Assembly: GCA_025331435.1 (NCBI GenBank)
Contig: JAIWNI010000090.1
Location: forward strand, 51,054-115,053
Source of the DNA: Choanephora cucurbitarum
Lineage: Eukaryota; Mucoromycota; Mucoromycetes; Mucorales; Choanephoraceae
Reading direction: 5' to 3'
DNA: 64,000 nt
Both the position numbers and the translations under genes were made by a program. Shown here in pieces: positions 60,536-64,000 of the stretch. How positions within the stretch are numbered: position 1 is the first letter of the stretch; each line of letters begins with the position of its first letter. The notes under the pieces were generated by a model. It saw nothing but the letters and a program-made list of their open reading frames with translations, did not search any database and was not told the origin of the DNA.

Positions 60536-62140
60536 AAAAAAATGTTGTGCTTCTTATAGTGAACCACATGTATCTTCTTGAGTCCAAAAACGAAACTGAG
60601 AGAGGAATGGTATTTATCGATTTTGACACTTTTTACCCATTAAAAGAAGGCACATGAAAGGATTGCCGGAGGTATTGTTTGCTGTGGATTTTAACACCTT
60701 CTCTCAAATCAAGGCGCACATGCATACTAGCATTTCTGAACAACCCAACCTGCTTGCACATACTTTTTTTTCTATAATAATGAAGTCCTCAACGAATGAT
60801 ACAGTGAGTTTTGTAAGGAAGAATAGAACAGCCTTGGCTTCTTTGCAAGTTATACTAAGCTTACAAATTATATGTTTAATCTTCACTGCAAGATGAGCAA
60901 GCAGCTATAAAAAGAAAGTCTATCCAAGTTCTATTTTGAGACTGAAATAGATGATTTGTCTACAATTGATGCTGATCGTATATTGGTTCTTTGCCAGAAA
61001 TTAAAAGTTTGTTTTCATACAGCAAACCAGCAAGAACTTTGATTCGGACTACTAATTTTTGTCAATAAAGCTTTTATGGACACAAAGCAACCTTTTTTTT
61101 TTCTTCAGAGAAGATTTTGTAGGTGTTGCTGGCATTTGATCAGACATCAAATGTTTACAAAGATAAACCTCTTTCTATAGTAAATGTAAAGAGTGGAAGC
61201 TTTTTAAAGAACTCAACTAAACATACTTACGCAGTTAATTTCAACTTTTTGTAAAAAGAATGGATACTCGACTCTTTCAATCTTCATTTAAGACCCAAAA
61301 ATTTCAGCTAAATTCAATAATTGCTGGTTAGTTGAGATTCAGTCAGTTGAGCTGTGTACTGGCGGAAATCGCGAAAAGCAATTTGGTCTTGTTCCAAAGG
61401 ATATGTAAACTGAGTAGTCATCGCGCTAAACCTATCAAAAAAAGGCTTTTCTTTCGAAATCAGCGACACCACAACAATAATTTATCTGTTCAGGGATTTA
61501 GTTTGTATCAGATGTCAAAAGTGGGAGAAGTCTTTTTTTTTATTGAGTTTATTTTTGTGATTATTTGACTTACAGCTCAAAAATAAAGTTTATTCAAGCA
61601 AAATCACCAAAAGAATGTCAACAACTTGCGAGCTCTTAAAAGTAAATGCTTGTTCTATTTTGGCTTAAGTGCATATGGCAGGTACAACTGATCAAACTGA
61701 CATAGCTTGTTGCTTTCTCACAAACATCAAAAAGCGGAGAGTCAACGCGCTTTGACCATCTTAACATGGTTGGACAAGTGTTGCTGTAATCAGCATGTTT
61801 TAAAAAGGAGTTTGTATAGTAAGCATCAGCATAAATCAACAAAAGTGAAGACTTCTCTCAACTCTTTAGACCTTATTCACGCTTCTTCTTTATTTGTTCT
61901 TTTACTGCTTCAAGTTATTTTCACATGAGAATAAACAACAAGGTAAACAATGATGCAATAGAACAGGACTGCTTATCAGAGGACTGTTTCCACAAAATTT
62001 TCTGCCTGTCAAAAAACTATAAATAAGGATCAAAAAATGACTTCTATGATTTTGTCTTTTTTTCAATTCACATCATTTTACAAATGAAGAATGAATGGGC
62101 GGTCGTTCTATCTTCTTGGTGCAAAACTTAAACTTTGTAT
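60536..62140. other. 1.6-kb stretch without a supported gene
   Basis: Short frames on the plus strand (60654-60896, 61332-61568, 61707-61928) follow one another with intervening stops, in the manner of a decayed gene or transposon, but no motif was identified. Confidence 0.4.
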
Positions 62141-62405
62141 TTGTTCTGTTGGGCTAAGGGGCAAACAATGAAGCATGAGCGGATGGTAGTTCTCTTCTTG
62201 TAGTTGGGTTCAACACCCTTCTTTTGTTCTGTTGGGCTACGGGGACAACAAGAACGAATGGGCGGCCTTCTTTCTTTAAGTGAGAGTCAAATCTTGCTTT
62301 TCTTTTGTTGGGCTAAGGGGCAAACAATGAAGAGTGAACGGTGGGTGGTTCTATCTTCTTGTAGTTGGGTTCAACACCCTTCTTTTCTTCTGTTGGGCTA
62401 AGGGA
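62141..62405. repeat. Minisatellite, about 80-bp unit
   Basis: Four copies of a unit built round GTTGGGCTAAGGGGCAAACA occur with the core at 62148, 62231, 62307 and 62392 (spacings 83, 76 and 85). Units 2 and 4 also share GTAGTTGGGTTCAACACCCT upstream of the core. Confidence 0.85.
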
Positions 62406-62414
62406 CAATTTTAA

Positions 62415-62490
62415 AAAGAAAAAATGAAAAAATGAAAAAATGAATGAAAAAATGAATGAAAACAAATGAATGAAAACAAATGAAAATGAC
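62415..62490. repeat. AATGAAAA-type short tandem repeat
   Basis: An A-rich array of AAAAAATG, AATG and AAACAAATG units begins right after the minisatellite. Confidence 0.8.
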
Positions 62491-62752
62491 TTTACTAGAC
62501 AAGAATCTCATAATTCAAGTGTATGTCTCGGCTGCAAAGCGCTCTTCTACTTTTGGATTACTGTTGTTGTTGTTTTTCGGCTGAAATAAGAAATAATTGA
62601 GCTCAAAATTTACCAACTTTGCCTATAGTTTTGTATCTTAGAGGTCCCTTTGTCATCCTCTCTTATCAAAGCAAAAAAAAAAAGACATTAGCATACAATA
62701 GATCGACTGACATCTTGATCATGTATTATAAGTAAGACTGTTTAACAAACAA

Positions 62753-63388
62753 TCACAATTGAGACTGGTAAGCTGATAAGGGAATGATTCGTATTTCTTC
62801 ATTGATCTGTTTGACAATAAGGTAATCTGGTTCTTGCGATACAAAAAATTGACAGGGCAAGAAAAAGGTGTTGGGACCTAAGTCATTTCGTATATGCAAA
62901 ATAATGTGAAGAAGAAAATGAAATTGAAGTCTTATCTGTCCTTTGCCTTTGTGTTTCATTAATGAATTTAAGTAAGTATTATTAGGTGTAGAAAGAAATG
63001 ATAAAGTTATGCTTGGAAAGATCTTTTTTTAAACTCGAGGTTGTTAATTAGATGACTATATCTAAACAAAAGCCATGTGTTTTATAGAGATTCAGGAAGA
63101 GAGAATCTTTGAAGTTTAATGAGAGCGACTCTATAGTATGGAGATAAAACCAACAGAAATAACAAACCAACTACTGTATGATGATTAATTTTACCTCCGC
63201 GAGGTCTCCTCGTCTTTCTTCTTCATCTATACAATCAAATCCAAAATAATGTAAATGTGTTAAGCAGTCAAGCAAAAACATAATGGATAGTTGTTACCTT
63301 TGAAGTTCTGCAAGTCCTCTTGATAGTAGTATGGTTTTCGTCTAATTGTCAAGAAGAAAAAAGAGCTCTTCTGAAGTTTGGTTGTCAT
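62753..63388 (-). CDS. Small three-exon gene, unrecognised
   Basis: A consistent model joins 63388-63298, 63226-63195 and 62935-62753 through GT...AG introns of 71 and 259 nt, for 101 aa. Exon 1 reads MTTKLQKSSFFFLTIRRKPY and then a Gln/Asp/Asn-rich YYQEDLQNFK. Exon 2 is DEEERRGDLAE. Exon 3 carries a hydrophobic FLLHIILHI and FFLPCQFF, then QEPDYLIVKQINEEIRIIPL, ending QSQL. Phases agree and composition is coding-like, but no family was recognised and intron 2 is long, so the model may miss exons. Confidence 0.4.
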
Positions 63389-64000
63389 AATTAAAAAAAG
63401 TAATAAAACAAAAGAGAGCTGATGCTGAATAAAATAACACTGAATATGATTTCATACAACTTGATTACCTGATTTACTTTATTTGCATCAAATTACTGAC
63501 CATCAGGCTCATTAGACGTCAAGATATGGTTTGTCTGCTGTCTTTACTTGGTGCATATTTCGATCAATTTTTTTTGCCATCCTCTTCTTCCTCCTTTCTT
63601 TTTCTCCTCCTTTCTCTTTATTGAATCTCTTATACTACTTCTCGAAAACTCATCACATTCAACATTTCATTCATTCAACGGATGCATTCGAATAATGCTT
63701 AAATAATGCATGAATTTAGAAAATCTCTTATCTTTTATGCAGAAAACTAAGTCGAGTATTAATTGCACCCTACTGTCTTTCTTTTTGCTCCAATAAACCA
63801 CCCACCCATACAACACTCACTTTTGCTTTTTATTCCTTTATATGGGACATCAGCTTACAATTTGTGCTTTGACATGTCTTTCCTCCTAATATCACGATTT
63901 TTAAACACATCAATACCTAATTTTTTGTTTCACAATCGCAGTCAAAAGTAAGAGGTTTAAACGATGAGGGTATATTAATGATCGGGAAGAAAATGAACAG
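63389..64000. other. Window edge without a supported gene
   Basis: Pyrimidine-rich DNA at about 63580-63620 and AT-rich sequence to the end. A short minus-strand frame from an ATG at 63580 (MAKKIDRNMHQVKTADK) has no joinable second exon. Confidence 0.4.

Noticed and set aside
60654..61928. Series of short plus-strand frames considered as a decayed transposon or Fanzor-like nuclease
   Set aside because: No catalytic motif or zinc finger could be identified in any frame, so no family is claimed.
1..64000. tRNA, rRNA genes and CRISPR arrays
   Set aside because: No cloverleaf-type sequence, rRNA core or regularly spaced repeat/spacer array was recognised on reading; a covariance-model scan would be the decisive test.

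Overview
The window is nuclear DNA of a filamentous fungus, most likely an early-diverging one (Mucoromycota, probably Mucorales); the genus cannot be fixed from sequence alone. The reasons are AT-rich DNA, genes split by many short introns (mostly 46-105 nt, GT...AG, some with a TACTAAC-like branch site), a Rhizopus-type GH28 pectinase, a CSL transcription factor and an Integrator subunit. No bacterial operons, CRISPR arrays, rRNA genes or tRNA genes were seen. Exon coordinates were assembled by hand from reading frame and splice phase. Exon lengths of every confidently named gene add up to whole codons, but no transcript data were available.

Layout. 0-4 kb: the 3' part of a cyclic-nucleotide phosphodiesterase (+) meets a CSL-family DNA-binding factor (-) tail to tail. 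4-7.4 kb is gene-poor with CT/GA microsatellites. 7.4-11.5 kb: a single-pass membrane protein (+), a tandem-repeat protein (-), DNA glycosylase/AP lyase Nth1 (-), and a divergent PHOSPHO-type phosphatase (+). 11.5-21.4 kb is sparse, holding a secreted exopolygalacturonase-like enzyme, a 555-bp inverted-repeat element with a TA duplication, and an unrecognised coiled-coil protein. 21.4-31.3 kb: Enp2/NOL10 (+), a coiled-coil protein fused to an SH3BGR/thioredoxin-fold domain (-), and the cytosolic Phe-tRNA synthetase beta chain (+).

33.9-53.0 kb is the gene-dense core. It holds a four-pass membrane protein (+), Uba4/MOCS3 (-), an Snc-type synaptobrevin (-), Pcf11 (+), a five-exon multi-pass membrane protein (-), a small two-helix ORF (+), the PP1 inhibitor Ypi1 (+), Integrator subunit 3 (+), and a Sec7-PH Arf exchange factor (-). 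53-64 kb is gene-poor and decayed: a broken DDE transposase, tandem duplications, an approximately 80-bp minisatellite, one frameshifted small gene and two weak gene models.

The genes are mostly unlinked housekeeping functions: cAMP signalling, base-excision repair, ribosome biogenesis, translation, Urm1/tRNA thiolation, exocytosis and Arf signalling. One grouping stands out: Pcf11, Ypi1 (an inhibitor of the phosphatase that also sits in the cleavage/polyadenylation factor) and INTS3 all lie within 10 kb and all bear on RNA 3'-end formation. I found no clear new defence or mobile system. The most notable items are INTS3 in a fungus, the SH3BGR/coiled-coil fusion, the C-terminal CaaX box on the phosphodiesterase, a start codon split by an intron, the outsized first intron of Pcf11, and the TA-flanked MITE.
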